64,000 nt of DNA from Effrenium voratum (lineage: Eukaryota; Sar; Dinophyceae; Suessiales; Symbiodiniaceae), in contig CAUJNA010003821.1 in the NCBI GenBank assembly GCA_963377175.1, forward strand, positions 284,984-348,983. Direction: 5' to 3'. The position numbers and the translations under genes are program-made. The notes beneath the pieces are model-generated. The model worked only from the letters and a program-made list of their open reading frames with translations. It made no database searches and was not told the origin of the DNA. How positions within the stretch are numbered: the stretch's first letter is position 1; each line of letters opens with the position of its first letter. This document shows, piece by piece, positions 33,704 to 43,690 of the stretch.

Positions 33704-36700
33704 GTGTGAGGCATTATTCAGAATGTCTGCGGATGGTGCCCACCATCGGTAGCAGTGATGCGTGGATCGTGATGTGAAATTCATGGTTGCTCCTTGTCCC
33801 AGGAGAAGTGGCTTCTTGACCTTGAGTCAATGTTCCGCGACCTCCCGGACAACTTTGACGATGACGACGCAGCGGAGCTTCGCAAAGTCGACGCAAGGCT
33901 CCGATTACGAGAAGCCATTGCCCAGCACTACCTTGCGATCCAGGCCATTCCCAGCACCGACGACAGGAGAGCGCAGTTTGAGCAGCTCAACGCCTTTTTA
34001 GAGGACATGTACAAGAACTTCGGCCCAGAGTTGGAACGCTTGCCTCTTCCAGACAAGTCCTTTACTTCCTCAGATGACACCTTGGACGCCCTCAGCACTG
34101 CCGGCAGCTCTGCGCCTCACCCTGACGCGTCATCCCCTGCCTCCAAAGGCTCCTCAACAGATGACTGCGCTTTGCAGCAGTTCGTATGGAAATTCCTCAC
34201 AGTTGGCCAGGACACCTGGCCCGTCATGCAGGTCTGAGCGGGTGTAGTGTTTCGAGACGAGTGGACAGGGACATGTCTTAAATTCGGGCTGTACCACCCA
34301 CAGGTTTGATCATTGCTTTGGCCTCTCCCTTGCTTGATTGAGTTTTGCAATGTTTGGTTTCTACCCGCATTTAAACCAATATACTGCGCATCGGGGGGGT
34401 CATGTGAGTTCCAAACGCACAGATTCCGAGCGGTTACGCAAAACCAAGTAGTAAAAGGCGACCGATGCGGTGGATGGCTACACGATGTTTGTCTCGATTG
34501 CTGCGTGGTGGCCATTCCGGACACCGTTCTACAATTGGTACTCCAAAAACTACGCTGCCAGCGTGGAGCCCACGGCTACATCATTTGGTTTGTCCTTGCA
34601 GCATGCGACTTGGCTACCACGTTTGACTTTTTGACCCTGCGGCTGCATGGTTGTACTGGTTTCACAGCGCTGCCCTTCAACTCCTGCCGCTGTTTCAAAA
34701 TTACTTACGCTGTTTTGGCTTCCCTTACTCAGTCAAAGACTTGCACCTGCTATCTAAGGTAGCCCGCAAGACTGCGTACAAAGGGAGCCAGCACTCCCTC
34801 AAGCTTCCCATGGACGCAGCGACTCCTGCCGGCATCCTGACCATCTTGGCGTGCTTTTTGACGGCCAAGGGGTTGCAGCAATCGCAAGTTGCGCAATGCG
34901 AGAAAGTCTTTCGCTCCCTTGAGGCCTTTGTGGACATCAGTGAGACTTGCAAACTCCTTCCGGTGTTCAAAGGTGCCCACATCGAGCTTCGCAAAAACAT
35001 GCTCTGCGTTGATGATCTGGCGCCCTTGCTCCATGAACTCGGTATCTCCCGGGCCAGGCCAGTAAAGTTGCTAAACTGACATCCCTCTTGTAGCCGTAGT
35101 GTGTCCCAACTAGGGGAGCAAGGTCGAAAGATGTTCGAGGACCCTTGCGACAGCTTTAAAATGCGTAGGGCCTCTACTACCTTCCCATATCATTTTTGTT
35201 TGCCTTGGCCATGGTCCTGGTTGGGGTTCACCAACCCTTTCCAGGTTTGTCGGGCGACTGCCTGGCGACTCCGAGGACTCCATTTCCTTCGGCGCCTTCA
35301 TCATTGCTTGGCTGCGTGTCAAGCATGACACCAACAACGGCGTGCACGCTCGAGTTCTGAAGCGAGCAGTTCACTTCTTGGCCCAACGCATCGAAACTGC
35401 CTTGGCCACTGTTGCCATGAGCAAATGCCCTGAGCCCACATCGTCTGACAATCTTCACCCTTATAGGAAGGACATGAGGAGGGCCGGGTCCAAGCTCGTC
35501 CTCCACAACAAGCTGGCCGAGAGGTTCATGGCCCGCGGGGGAGGCTTTGTGTCCACGAAGGAGGAGAAGAATCTTTCCGAGCTGGGGCTTGTCCACTTGA
35601 AATCCGACCTTGGAAAAGTCACTGCCTCCGAGTACATCACAAGATGTCTTGTCAAAGAGGTGGGCATTGTTGAGAAATTTCTCAACAGCTGCAACCTTCC
35701 GGTCTTGAATTTCACCTTCGATGGAGCCCGAGTCTTCAAGCAACAGGCAGGGATCTTTCAAACAATTGCTACTCACGCACGGGCTGACCGTGTCCCACTT
35801 TCACTCATACTTGCGCCAACCTGACTCAGCTGTCAGCTTGTTGACAAACAAACTAGCCTCAGTCCACTTCTCCACATGTTCTTCCACTTCAACCCACTCC
35901 AACCCAGTTAAATCCATCTTTACGTTTGGTTGATGCTGTCCAGTTTCAGTTCACATATCACCGGCCAGTCTTGATTTTTAGCAGCGCTGAGGTGCTTTCG
36001 ATCATTTGCAAGGTGGGGCCGTACATGTTTGCTGCGCCAACTCAAGTCCTGAGCGATGCCTCTACGGACGCTGACCCATCAGTAGTTCTTCAATCACTCA
36101 CAAGCAGCCTTCAAGGCCGCATTCCGCAAGCCAGCTCAGACGTTAAGGTGACAAAGAACACTTTCGATCACAAGCAACAGAGAGCTGCGACAAAGCTTTT
36201 GCTGTCTGCCCTTGGCAACTCTTTGCGGCAATTGATGCCGGGGTATAAGCTGTCTGACAGTGCTCCCAGCAACCGGCTGGTGCCCTGCGGGCAGAAGTAC
36301 AAGCGTGTCCGCATGTTGCCTCCGGAGCTCAAGCTCTGGGAGCCTAGCCCCACGGATCCCACGATGGTGACTGCGGCGAAGCACTTCTTGTTCGACCCAG
36401 AGAGCAATTGCAGCATCCCGGACTTCTACACGTCGGAGAAGTTTCTGCGGCTATGCACGAGCGCAGACGAGGGCAGCGAGGCAGGGCAGGGCCCAAACCT
36501 TCACGTAGAAGTGACACCTTGTTTTTTGTTCCTCTAATGTCCCCCTCTTTGCTCTCAAGCTGTTCTACTTCTGCCCGCCGCCAGGGCTTCACCGCGTGGC
36601 AGTTCGGGAACAATCTTGGCCTTTGGTGGGCCTTTTGGCCCGATTGCTTTCACAAGATGATGCGGCGACAAGCCGGGGCTTGGGCCAGACACACGCCCCC

Positions 36701-39240
36701 CCGCACTACACTCCGACTGTTGATGAAGTTGTTTCGCTCATCACGGGCGCCTTACAATACCTCCAAGTTCGGTGGCCAGATGAAAGCAGCCAGAGAACGT
36801 ATGCTCTCCGCCTTTCAGGCGCAGCCTGACAACGAGCTACTCGCAATGCTTCTGCCAAGCATTGCGCAGGACCTCAACATGGACGCCGCAAGCATGTCGC
36901 CCTTCGTGGCGATTCGGCACCTTGAGTCCACTGCGTCTCGCATTCACCTCAAGTCCGACGAGGCGAAGGATGTTCGATGGATGTCTTGGTTTGATCATGC
37001 TGAGATGTGGTCGCAGGAGTGGCATGTCGAATGGGCAACTACATTGTTCCAGATGTGGGAAGAGGGCCAAAATCCATTTAGCTTCATGCGTGGGGGCGCG
37101 GAGACTGACCACCAGGACCAGGAGTCCTACAGCGTGCGGACTTTGCGCTGGCAGGACAGCCCTCTTGCTTCACGACAACTGGCCATACTTGAAAGTAGGA
37201 GTTGGGAATAGACTTCAGTTAGCTTCGCAGCCCGTTTCCATAGACTCATTTTTTACCCCGAACCCTGCTTGCGCAGCTCTGCCTGCGCACCTCTGCTTAC
37301 GGAGCTCTATCAAAAGAGGTCAGCTGACGACAAAGACAATTTTCAGCAGGTGTCCCGGCAATGCTGTTTTTTCAATCACACTCACTGACTCACTCACTCA
37401 CTCACTCACTCACTCACTCACTCACTCACTCACTCACTCACTCACTCACTCACTCACTCACTCACTCACTCACTCACTCACTCACTCACACTCACTCACT
37501 CACTCACTTAAGCAGGCGGGCGCCCCACCCACCCACCCACCCACCCACCCCCGCCCGCCCGCCCGCCGCCCCGCAGGCCCGCCCGCCCGCCCGCCCCACC
37601 CACCCACCCACCCACCCACCCACCCACCCACCCCCACCCACCCACCCACCCACCCACCCACCCACCCACCCACCCACCCACCCACCCACCCACCCACCCA
37701 CCCACCCACCCACACCCACCCTACCCTACCCTACCCATCCACCCACGCACGCACGCACGCACCCACGCACGCACGCACGGACGCACATGCGCACGCACGC
37801 GCGCACGCACTCTCTCCCTTACGCAGGTCCTCCCTCGCTCGCTCACTCGCTCACTCGCTCACTCCTCCCTCCCTCCCTTCCTCGCCTTCCTTCCCTTACT
37901 CACTTTCTCACCCACTCACGCAAGCACCCACTCACTCACGCGCCCACTCGCTCACGCACTCAGTCACTCACGCACACACTTACAGTCCGGCAGACTGAAA
38001 GATTGACGAAGACACGAGTTGCAATCTGGTGTCTAGTTTGGCTCTCAGAGAACAAACAAACATTTGCTTGACGGTTTCCACAGCAGACCTGTTAAGCCTG
38101 GAGCCTATATCATATATGGCCGCACATGAGTTCATACTAAACTCGAACCGCCTTTGCAGGTCCTTTCCGATGAGGAGCTTTTGTATCGCATGCGGTCCAG
38201 TCTTCGAGTCTTTGGAGGGGCCAGGCGAGTGTTTCGAACATGGGTGCCTGGCACCAATTTGGCAATGTTCCAGTATGTCTTGCAAACCGCTTTCCCACCG
38301 ATGCGGGCATATATGTTCGTGTTGGTTCCCGAGGCAAAATCCTTTCAGACAGACGAGCTAGCTAGCTTGAAGAACATTGTGGAGCTGGCTTCTGGCCGCG
38401 TTGTGCGGAAGCTCATCAGGCCCTCCTGCCCTCCTCAAGCATTCTGTTGAAATGCTTAGCCCATGGAAACCCTTTGAAGCACTGGCGCCTCCGATGAAAG
38501 GCGGAGGGATGGGCAACCGGCAACGAGTACGGGAACATTTTTTGTAGAACAAACCGCCCCTGACCCTTCGGCTTCCCAAGAAGTATTTCTTTTCGTCCCT
38601 TTCCTGGTGTGCTGTTTCTTCCCAACTAAAACCATTTGGGTTGAGCTGCCCCAAAGTGGTGATCCCCCATGCTGCACGGTTGATTCAGAACAGCATTTTG
38701 CCTTTAACCCTGGAAAAAATCTAGGGGAGCGGGGACGAGGGAAATAACTGGTTCAGAAACATAGTCAAAGGAAGCATAGTAGGAAAGCTTCCGTAAAACG
38801 GAAAGTGGAGTTTTACCCACATGCGAAACAAGCTTTGCCCAGTCACGCCACGGGCTTGCCACGGTCTCGCCACAGTCGTCTCGGAAAGTTGCCCGCTGCG
38901 CAAGGTTTCGATAGGTTGAGTTGCGTGGCAGGCGCAGCGCTGTCGCAAGGTCACTTTCGCAAGGTCAGGTGCAGATTGTGTGGCAAGCGTAGCACTTTGT
39001 TCTCATGGGCATGAGAGTTTTGTGACAGGCGCAGCAATGCGCAGCACTGTGGGACAGTGAGTCGCGCGGGTTGCTGTTTGCTCACGTGCGAACTGCAGCG
39101 TGCCGATTTCGTGGCAGGCGCATTTGTGGCAGGCACAGCATTTTGGCAAGGTGGAGTACAGGTTTCGTAGCCGGCGCACTTTGCAAGGTCGAGTGCAGGT
39201 AGATAGATAGATAGGTCATACGCAAGGAGAGAGAGGGAGG

Positions 39241-39285
<45 letters not shown>

Positions 39286-42175
39286 GAGAGTGAGAGAGAG
39301 AGAAGAGAGTGAGAGAGGAAAGAGGAAGAAAAGAGAAGAAAAAGAAAAGAAGAGAACAGTTCATCTCCTATGGGCGCATGACTGGTTAGAAACTTCTGCC
39401 CTCCAGCTCTGCTGAAGCATACCTGGTATACGATATCGGTCCTCTTTCCTAGTTGCTGATTGTTTTTTTGGGGAAGTCCTTCAACCCCATGGCTTTGCAG
39501 GCAAACACTGCACGACGCTGTGTTTGATGCGACTACTGCCCAATCGGCCGGCTTCGACGGCATTGACGAGGAACATGTTTCCATGGCCAAGTTCCACGCA
39601 AACCTGTTGACCGCCCACTTGGGCACCACCCTGCAGCTGAACGACTTCTACGGAAGCCTGCCTTGGAAAGCTTCCTGTGCCTTGATCACGCAGCATGTTC
39701 CACAAGTGTTGGAGCAAATGCGCCAGGAGTGGCGTATGGTCTGCCAACATGTGGATCCTCTCCCGCCCTCGAACCAAGTGGCAACACTGTTGGCGCACAC
39801 GCGTTTCCCTTTCTACAGGGATCTCATGACCAAGGCCGAGTTTCTCATCTTACCCAGCAGGTTTCTTTGTTTCTGGTATTGGCAGTGATCGATTCTAATA
39901 TTAGTTGTGTTCCTGCTTGCGCTATCCCAACACTTTGTTCTCTGACTACAGTTCAATCGAAAACTATGTTGCCCATTCCACCCAGGGAGTTTGACTTCAA
40001 CCCGGATCTCTTTGAGAAGCCAGAGAGTGAGTCCTTCCGTTCCGTGCTCAAGTGCTTGGTGGGCGTTGCTGGTGAGGGTGACCTGCAAACAAGTGGGCCG
40101 TTATTGTCCAGCCTGGCATGTGAATTGTCATTCAATGATGCCCGTGATTCTGAGAAACGGAATTCAAAGCGCCAGACTGCGACAGGCCCACAAATCCAGG
40201 CAGTTATGCACAAGTCGGTGGTCAACAGGCTTCGCAACATGGATGGGGCCCGGTCAATCAGTTTGGAGGACCATGAATGGGCACAGCCCCTCCCAGGGAA
40301 AGCCATGAAAGCGTCGGTTTGGAGCTCATCCCGCATTACTGACAAGGAAATTGGGTTGGATTGCTCACAGCTTTCCAAGGCGGTGGCCAAAACGACCAAG
40401 CCTCACACCATGATGCAACGTTTGGGGCTTACATCAGTGCTACGCCAAATGTTCAGCGATGCTCCCAACCCTGACGAGTGGAACATCCATACGGCTTTGG
40501 GTTCGCTTTGGGTCAACAAGCTGGTGCCCATTGATGCCTTCATTCGCTTCAAGCAGGGCCCTCTCATGGATAGCGAGAATGCTTTCCTGACCTTGTCATG
40601 TGGTCCCTACAAGGTGGTAGCCATGGAGTTGAACCGCAAAACGACCCACATGCATGACCGCACTCAGGAGTGCTTCACCCTCCGCTCCTATGGGGAATGG
40701 CCCATGAAGGAGTTTCCCTTGACAAGCATTCATGAAGTGGAAGTTGCCACTACAACGCCAGTAATCCCTGCTAACATGTGCTTGGGATGGGCCCAGTCAT
40801 CGGACTGGATGAAGCTGGAAAAGTTTGTGGCCGAGTTCACCATCCACTTGATCCCGGCAGTGTTGCTCTCCCAGTTGTGTCGCTGCTTGAAGATCCCTGG
40901 GCATTCTGGCCTGAACCACAAAAGCCGTTGTGAATTGTTTTTGAGACACCTCGACTACTCTGACGATTACATCCAGGAAATAATGCTACTTCTTCCTGAC
41001 ACAGTTCAACGGGCTCGCAAAACCGAGGCAAGGTGCCATTGTTGCCTATCATTTCTGTGGCTTTGTGCGAGGGTCTCCGTTGCTTTTACTAGGCTTGGCA
41101 GGATGTTTGAACACCTGACACATTCACCTTTTCAAGTCAATGGAAAGAGTATGGGGTGTCATTGCAACAGAGTCCTGTTGTTTTGAAGATTCCAACCCTG
41201 GCCAGTTTCTCTTCGCAAAGCCAAAAACGGATGTTTGGCAAAACCCAGCAGCTTTAGACTGGGAAAGGGTTTTCAGAGCCTTGCTACTCCCCAATCCCCA
41301 CCTGGTTCTTCAAGGGCTTTAATGGTGCTGAAAAGGCGTAAAAAGGGCTCCAAAACCATCAGTATGAAAGCAAAGGGAAGCAATGCGGATCAATCAGATT
41401 TCCAGACAGATGACTGTTTTAGATGTGATTTCAAGCCGTCGGGGAGTTGAATGTGACCAGGACACAGAGGAAGACGGGGCAGACCCTGCCCAAGCAGCAG
41501 ATGAAAACGACTCAGAAGCAGAGGCGTACGAGTTGCAGGATGAGATGCAGGCGTGTGACGACCAGCAAAACCAGGGTGCTGAGGACGCGATTGACCAGCC
41601 GCAGGCAGACGGACCTTCGCCTGCTCATGTTGGACCTGCGCGCGATGTTGGACCTGCGCCTGATGTGCTTATGCCTGACGCGGCGCCTGAGGGACACGAC
41701 AATGAAGGGGCTTCGCAGCGCAAGGACTGTTTGGGCGAAGATCAGGTTAAGCTTTGTGGCCTTTATTTTCTGTTTGTACTGACCAACAGACTCGTTTCGA
41801 TTTGAAGACATGGCTGCGTTGCTTGCCTAAAAGGAGCGCGCTGACCGTGGGCTGCCTCACGCAGAGGGCTTCTTTCGGGGCCAGTCTTCTGAGCAGTTTG
41901 CGCCGGCTTGCTCGCATCACTTTGGCGAGCCAACAGAGGCCTCGCCTTTTTGCCAAGCTTTGCTACCGCCAGGATTTAAGTATGAGGGCAAATCTTCTCG
42001 GGCGGTCTCGTTTATGCCAGCTGGCGGTGCTCTTCCTCGTGGCACGCGCCGTTCAAAGGAGGCGGCAGTCCAAACTGCCGCTGCGTGGACTTGGCGTTGG
42101 TTTGCCACTCTTTCTGCTTCTCAGCAAGCTGCGGTGAAAGCATCGCAGCCTGCAAAGAAGCGCCGCCTAGGGTAG
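33656..42175 (+). CDS. Unrecognised 12-exon nuclear-type protein gene, about 1,527 aa
   Basis: The product is not recognised. Twelve plus-strand segments join into one frame: 33656-33703, 33803-34231, 34759-35057, 35245-35746, 35992-36490, 36585-36766, 36819-37154, 38160-38419, 39501-39860, 39986-41027, 41461-41745 and 41834-42175. Where both borders are clear, donor phase equals acceptor phase and every acceptor reads AG|G. Donors are GT, GC and one probable GA. The summed length is 4,584 nt, divisible by three. The start is an ATG in a CCGCC context and the stop is TAG. The protein begins acidic and helical, has a large middle without a known signature, a SAP-like helix pair near the end of the tenth exon, an acidic Gln/Asp exon, and a basic tail ending KKRRLG that suggests nuclear location. 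The border between the sixth and seventh exons is unsure. The gene may extend differently at the 5' end. Confidence 0.7.
33803..34231 (+). CDS. Exon 2, acidic helical segment
   Basis: This is 143 codons opening EKWLLDLESMFRDL, with an Asp run (NFDDDDAAELRK) and an Ala/Ser/Pro-rich stretch before FVWKFLTVGQDTWPVMQ. The acceptor is CCCAG|GAG and the donor is CAG|GTCTGA, both phase 0. The frame stays open at high GC3 and then meets TGA straight after the donor, as expected at a true exon end. Confidence 0.75.
34759..35057 (+). CDS. Exon 3
   Basis: The exon begins VARKTAYKGSQHSLKLPMD at an AAG|GTA acceptor, phase 0, matching exon 2. It contains a Leu-rich run and VFKGAHIELRKNMLCVDDL. It ends in phase 2 at AG|GCCAGT, a GC donor that restores Arg with the next exon. 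A nearby GT (CTCG|GTATCT) would break the frame, so the GC donor is preferred. Confidence 0.7.
35245..35746 (+). CDS. Exon 4, holds the LNFTFDGARVFKQQ motif
   Basis: The acceptor is TTTCCAG|GTTTGTC (phase 2) and the donor is CAACAG|GCAGGG (GC, phase 0). It encodes FVGRLPGDSEDSISFGAF, a basic helical stretch with HNKLAERFMARGGGFVSTK, and the terminal motif LNFTFDGARVFKQQ. I have a weak memory of similar FDGAR-type motifs in dinoflagellate predicted proteins but cannot name a family. Confidence 0.72.
35992..36490 (+). CDS. Exon 5
   Basis: It begins VLSIICKVGPYMFAAPTQVL at GCTGAG|GTG, phase 0, in frame with exon 4. About 166 codons include a KQQRAATKLLLSALGNSLRQ helix and RVRMLPPELKLWEPS. The end is less sure. 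Two phase-1 GC donors fit (after 36472 or 36490), and both join the next exon as Gly. Confidence 0.68.
36585..36766 (+). CDS. Exon 6, 3' border uncertain
   Basis: The acceptor is CCGCCAG|GG in phase 1, then LHRVAVREQSWPLVGLLARL and YTPTVDEVVSLITGAL. Good coding sequence continues to about 36818 in this frame (RWPDESSQRTYALRLS). The next exon's frame also looks coding from about 36780, so the true junction lies somewhere in 36720-36870. Overlapping good frames could mean alternative splicing. Confidence 0.55.
36819..37154 (+). CDS. Exon 7, Trp-rich segment
   Basis: This exon is in a different frame from exon 6. It opens AQPDNELLAMLLPSIAQDLN after TTTCAG|GCG, phase 0. It carries a Trp-rich patch (DVRWMSWFDHAEMWSQEWHV) and ends near RTLRWQ. 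The best phase-0 end is CTGGCAG|GACAGC, a GA donor, which joins exon 8 in phase 0. A GT at TACAGC|GTGCGG is an alternative. A stop, TAG, follows at 37209. Confidence 0.6.
37377..37508. repeat. (CACT)n microsatellite in the exon 7-8 intron
   Basis: About 30 units of TCAC with one ACAC break. Confidence 0.92.
37527..37740. repeat. (CCCA)n tract, G4-capable on the minus strand
   Basis: About 40 CCCA units broken by CCCGCCCG blocks. The minus strand is (TGGG)n. GCAC and CTCA tracts follow to about 37980. Confidence 0.92.
38160..38419 (+). CDS. Exon 8
   Basis: The acceptor is CCTTTGCAG|GTC with a clear pyrimidine tract, phase 0. It encodes VLSDEELLYRMRSSLRVFGG, FRTWVPGTNLAMFQYV and KNIVELASGRVVRKLI. 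It ends in phase 2 at ATCAG|GCCCTCC, a GC donor. The AG plus G of the next exon restores Arg. Confidence 0.75.
38880..39200. repeat. GTGGCAGGCGCAGCA-type degenerate repeat
   Basis: About eight irregular units containing GGCAGGCGCA or TCGCAAGGTC, inside the exon 8-9 intron. Confidence 0.5.
39195..39355. repeat. (GA)n / AGAGAGA microsatellite
   Basis: Purine tract after a GATA run. It lies in the intron before exon 9. Confidence 0.9.
39501..39860 (+). CDS. Exon 9
   Basis: The acceptor is GGCTTTGCAG|GC (phase 2) and the donor is AGCAG|GTTTCT (phase 2). It encodes TLHDAVFDATTAQSAGFDG and an amphipathic helical stretch containing LTAHLGTTLQLNDFYGSLPW. A (GA)n microsatellite lies in the intron just upstream. 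Confidence 0.75.
39986..41027 (+). CDS. Exon 10, largest exon with SAP-like C-terminal part
   Basis: The acceptor is CACCCAG|GGAG, phase 2. The frame is open for 347 codons. It starts EFDFNPDLFEKPESESFRSV and carries a basic patch (DSEKRNSKRQ). Near its end LLSQLCRCLKIPG, then SGLNHKSRCELFLRHLD, resembles the two-helix spacing of SAP DNA-binding motifs. That is a weak inference. The preferred end is ACCGAG|GCAAGG (GC, phase 0), which joins the acidic exon 11. A GT five bases on would shift phase. Confidence 0.78.
41461..41745 (+). CDS. Exon 11, acidic Gln/Asp/Glu-rich segment
   Basis: The acceptor is GACCAG|GACACAG and the donor is GATCAG|GTTAAG, both phase 0. Its 95 codons are rich in Asp, Glu, Gln and Ala, with a short repeat (HVGPARDVGPAPDV). 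It is probably a disordered linker. Confidence 0.7.
41834..42175 (+). CDS. Terminal exon with basic tail
   Basis: The acceptor is TAAAAG|GAGCGC, phase 0, and the preceding in-frame TAA blocks an upstream extension. It encodes ERADRGLPHAEGFFRGQ, LLPPGFKYEGKSSRAVSFMP, a Trp/Ala patch, then KASQPAKKRRLG and TAG. The KKRR cluster would suit a nuclear localisation signal. Confidence 0.72.
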   Translation, partial: ERADRGLPHAEGFFRGQSSEQFAPACSHHFGEPTEASPFCQALLPPGFKYEGKSSRAVSFMPAGGALPRGTRRSKEAAVQTAAAWTWRWFATLSASQQAAVKASQPAKKRRLG

Positions 42176-42757
42176 CCAGTGATGAAGCATCACTGCTGGG
42201 GAGGTGGGCGGTGGGGTTCAAAAAAGAAGTAGCATTGAGGGTTGCCAATTGCTTGGGCCCTCCCATTATATATTTATCAAAAAAGGTGTGAAACCGGGTT
42301 AGCTATGTAGTATGGGAAACCTTCCATTAGAACAAAGCAAAAGGAACCCCCAGCCGGTTTGGGGGATCTCCAAGAAGACACGACAAAAATCTCAGCACTT
42401 TGATTACCAGGTGCCCTGCGCCCGCTGGAGGAAAAGGGAACCGAATTCCACCGACAAGCTGGGGATGTTTTGTGGTTCCCGAAACCGGGTCAACAAAAAA
42501 TACATACCACGACAAACAACAACACCCACCAAGTCAAACCACCAGCTCGGTTCACTGTGGTCTCCCCAGTTTTCTCCCTCGTGTGTGCGTGTTTCCAAGG
42601 CAACCAATACATAGTACCAATCTAAGAGCTATTTGTGTAAACAAGTCGTCTGTCCCTCTAATCATGACGTTGAGTCTTCTTTAGAGGGTGCTTTGCCCAC
42701 CAACATGGCGCAACAGTGTTCCTTTTCTTTCATGTGCTTGAGCCCCCCTGAAAGAAA

Positions 42758-42869
42758 TGGCTGTGGCTCAAACAAACGGTACCAAAATGGAACCCTGGTA
42801 AGTGGAAACATGGACCAAAAACCTGCGTAACCGCTGCGTAACCCCTCCTGTTTAATTTGAGCCGCACCC
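42758..42869 (+). mobile_element. Family D, copy D4
   Basis: GGCTGTGGCTCA start, shared core, AATTTGAGCCGCACCC end. It is the first element after the element-free block. Confidence 0.74.
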
Positions 42870-43020
42870 AGATGTGTATACGTCCGGCAGCCGCTGATTC
42901 CCTTTAAACCCAACAAAGGAAAGGGTCAACATACCAATTTCAGCAAATGAACGTTTTGGTCTTGAAAACCCACCAAACAAAATCCGGGGGAGGTGCCACC
43001 AGCCACACGAAAACACTCAC

Positions 43021-43058
43021 ACACACCCCAGCCCACCCCAGCCCACCCCAGCCCAGCC
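43021..43058. repeat. 10-bp repeat CCCAGCCCAC
   Basis: Three near-identical units in a C-rich tract. Confidence 0.7.
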
Positions 43059-43225
43059 CGAAATCGAAACCAGAAATCGGGCTCCGGGCGCAAAGGGCTC
43101 CGGGGCACCGCCTTTTTGGAGCCAAGCCTCCAGAAGCTCGTACTCCCGTTGCCGCACCAAAGCCTTCGGCTCATTGGGGTTAAGAAACGGTGGCCAGGGT
43201 CTGGGCCTCATTGTGGGCCTCATTG

Positions 43226-43412
43226 CTTTTTGTTTGGGGGGGCGGGGGTTCGTCTTCTCTTGGTGTTTTTTGGGGGGGAAGGGGGGAGGGGGGTTACCAG
43301 GAAAAAACGGGATTTTGGGGGCACGGATTACCGGTGCCTGATTGGAAGTGTACAGGTTCGCGGTGACCGGGGATTTTCCTTCACCCGCCTTTCTTCTGTT
43401 TGGGGGGGGGTT
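43226..43412. repeat. Paired G-rich tracts
   Basis: TTTGGGGGGGCGGGGGTTCG near 43228 and TTTGGGGGGGGGGTTCGTCT near 43398 share flanks. G runs between them exceed four blocks. Confidence 0.6.
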
Positions 43413-43423
43413 CGTCTGCGGTT

Positions 43424-43690
43424 GATTTCCATGAGATTGAAACCGTGGATGAACGTGGGAAAACGGCCTTCCCGGTCAACTGGATCTCTGTTCGTCGAGA
43501 AAACCCATGGGAGGGACACCTCAGCTTCTCTGCTCTGGCGGTGTGGATTGGCGATTTCCATGGGATTGAAACCTTGGCTTCCCTCCTTGTTTGGTGGTTT
43601 GAATTGGTCTGGACGCCTACAAAAAACAAGGCTTCAAGTCCCCAAAAGCCGGGCTCTTTCCGTCTTTGTTGATTTCTGTGGGCTTGAAAC
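43424..43690 (+). repeat. Three spaced copies of a 20-bp motif
   Basis: GATTTCCATGAGATTGAAAC (43424), GATTTCCATGGGATTGAAAC (43553) and GATTTCTGTGGGCTTGAAAC (43671), 118-129 bp apart. Confidence 0.65.

Noticed and set aside
36862..38071. Long plus-strand frames of 378 and 236 codons
   Set aside because: They run through CACT and CCCA microsatellites, giving Thr-His-Ser-Leu and Pro-Thr-His runs. The real exon nearby is in another frame.
39216..39364. Ser/Leu-rich minus-strand protein
   Set aside because: It is the GA microsatellite read on the minus strand.
43424..43690. CRISPR array, because the repeats end ATTGAAAC
   Set aside because: Only three diverged copies about 100 bp apart in a eukaryote-like window. 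CRISPR spacers are 25-45 bp and no cas genes are present.
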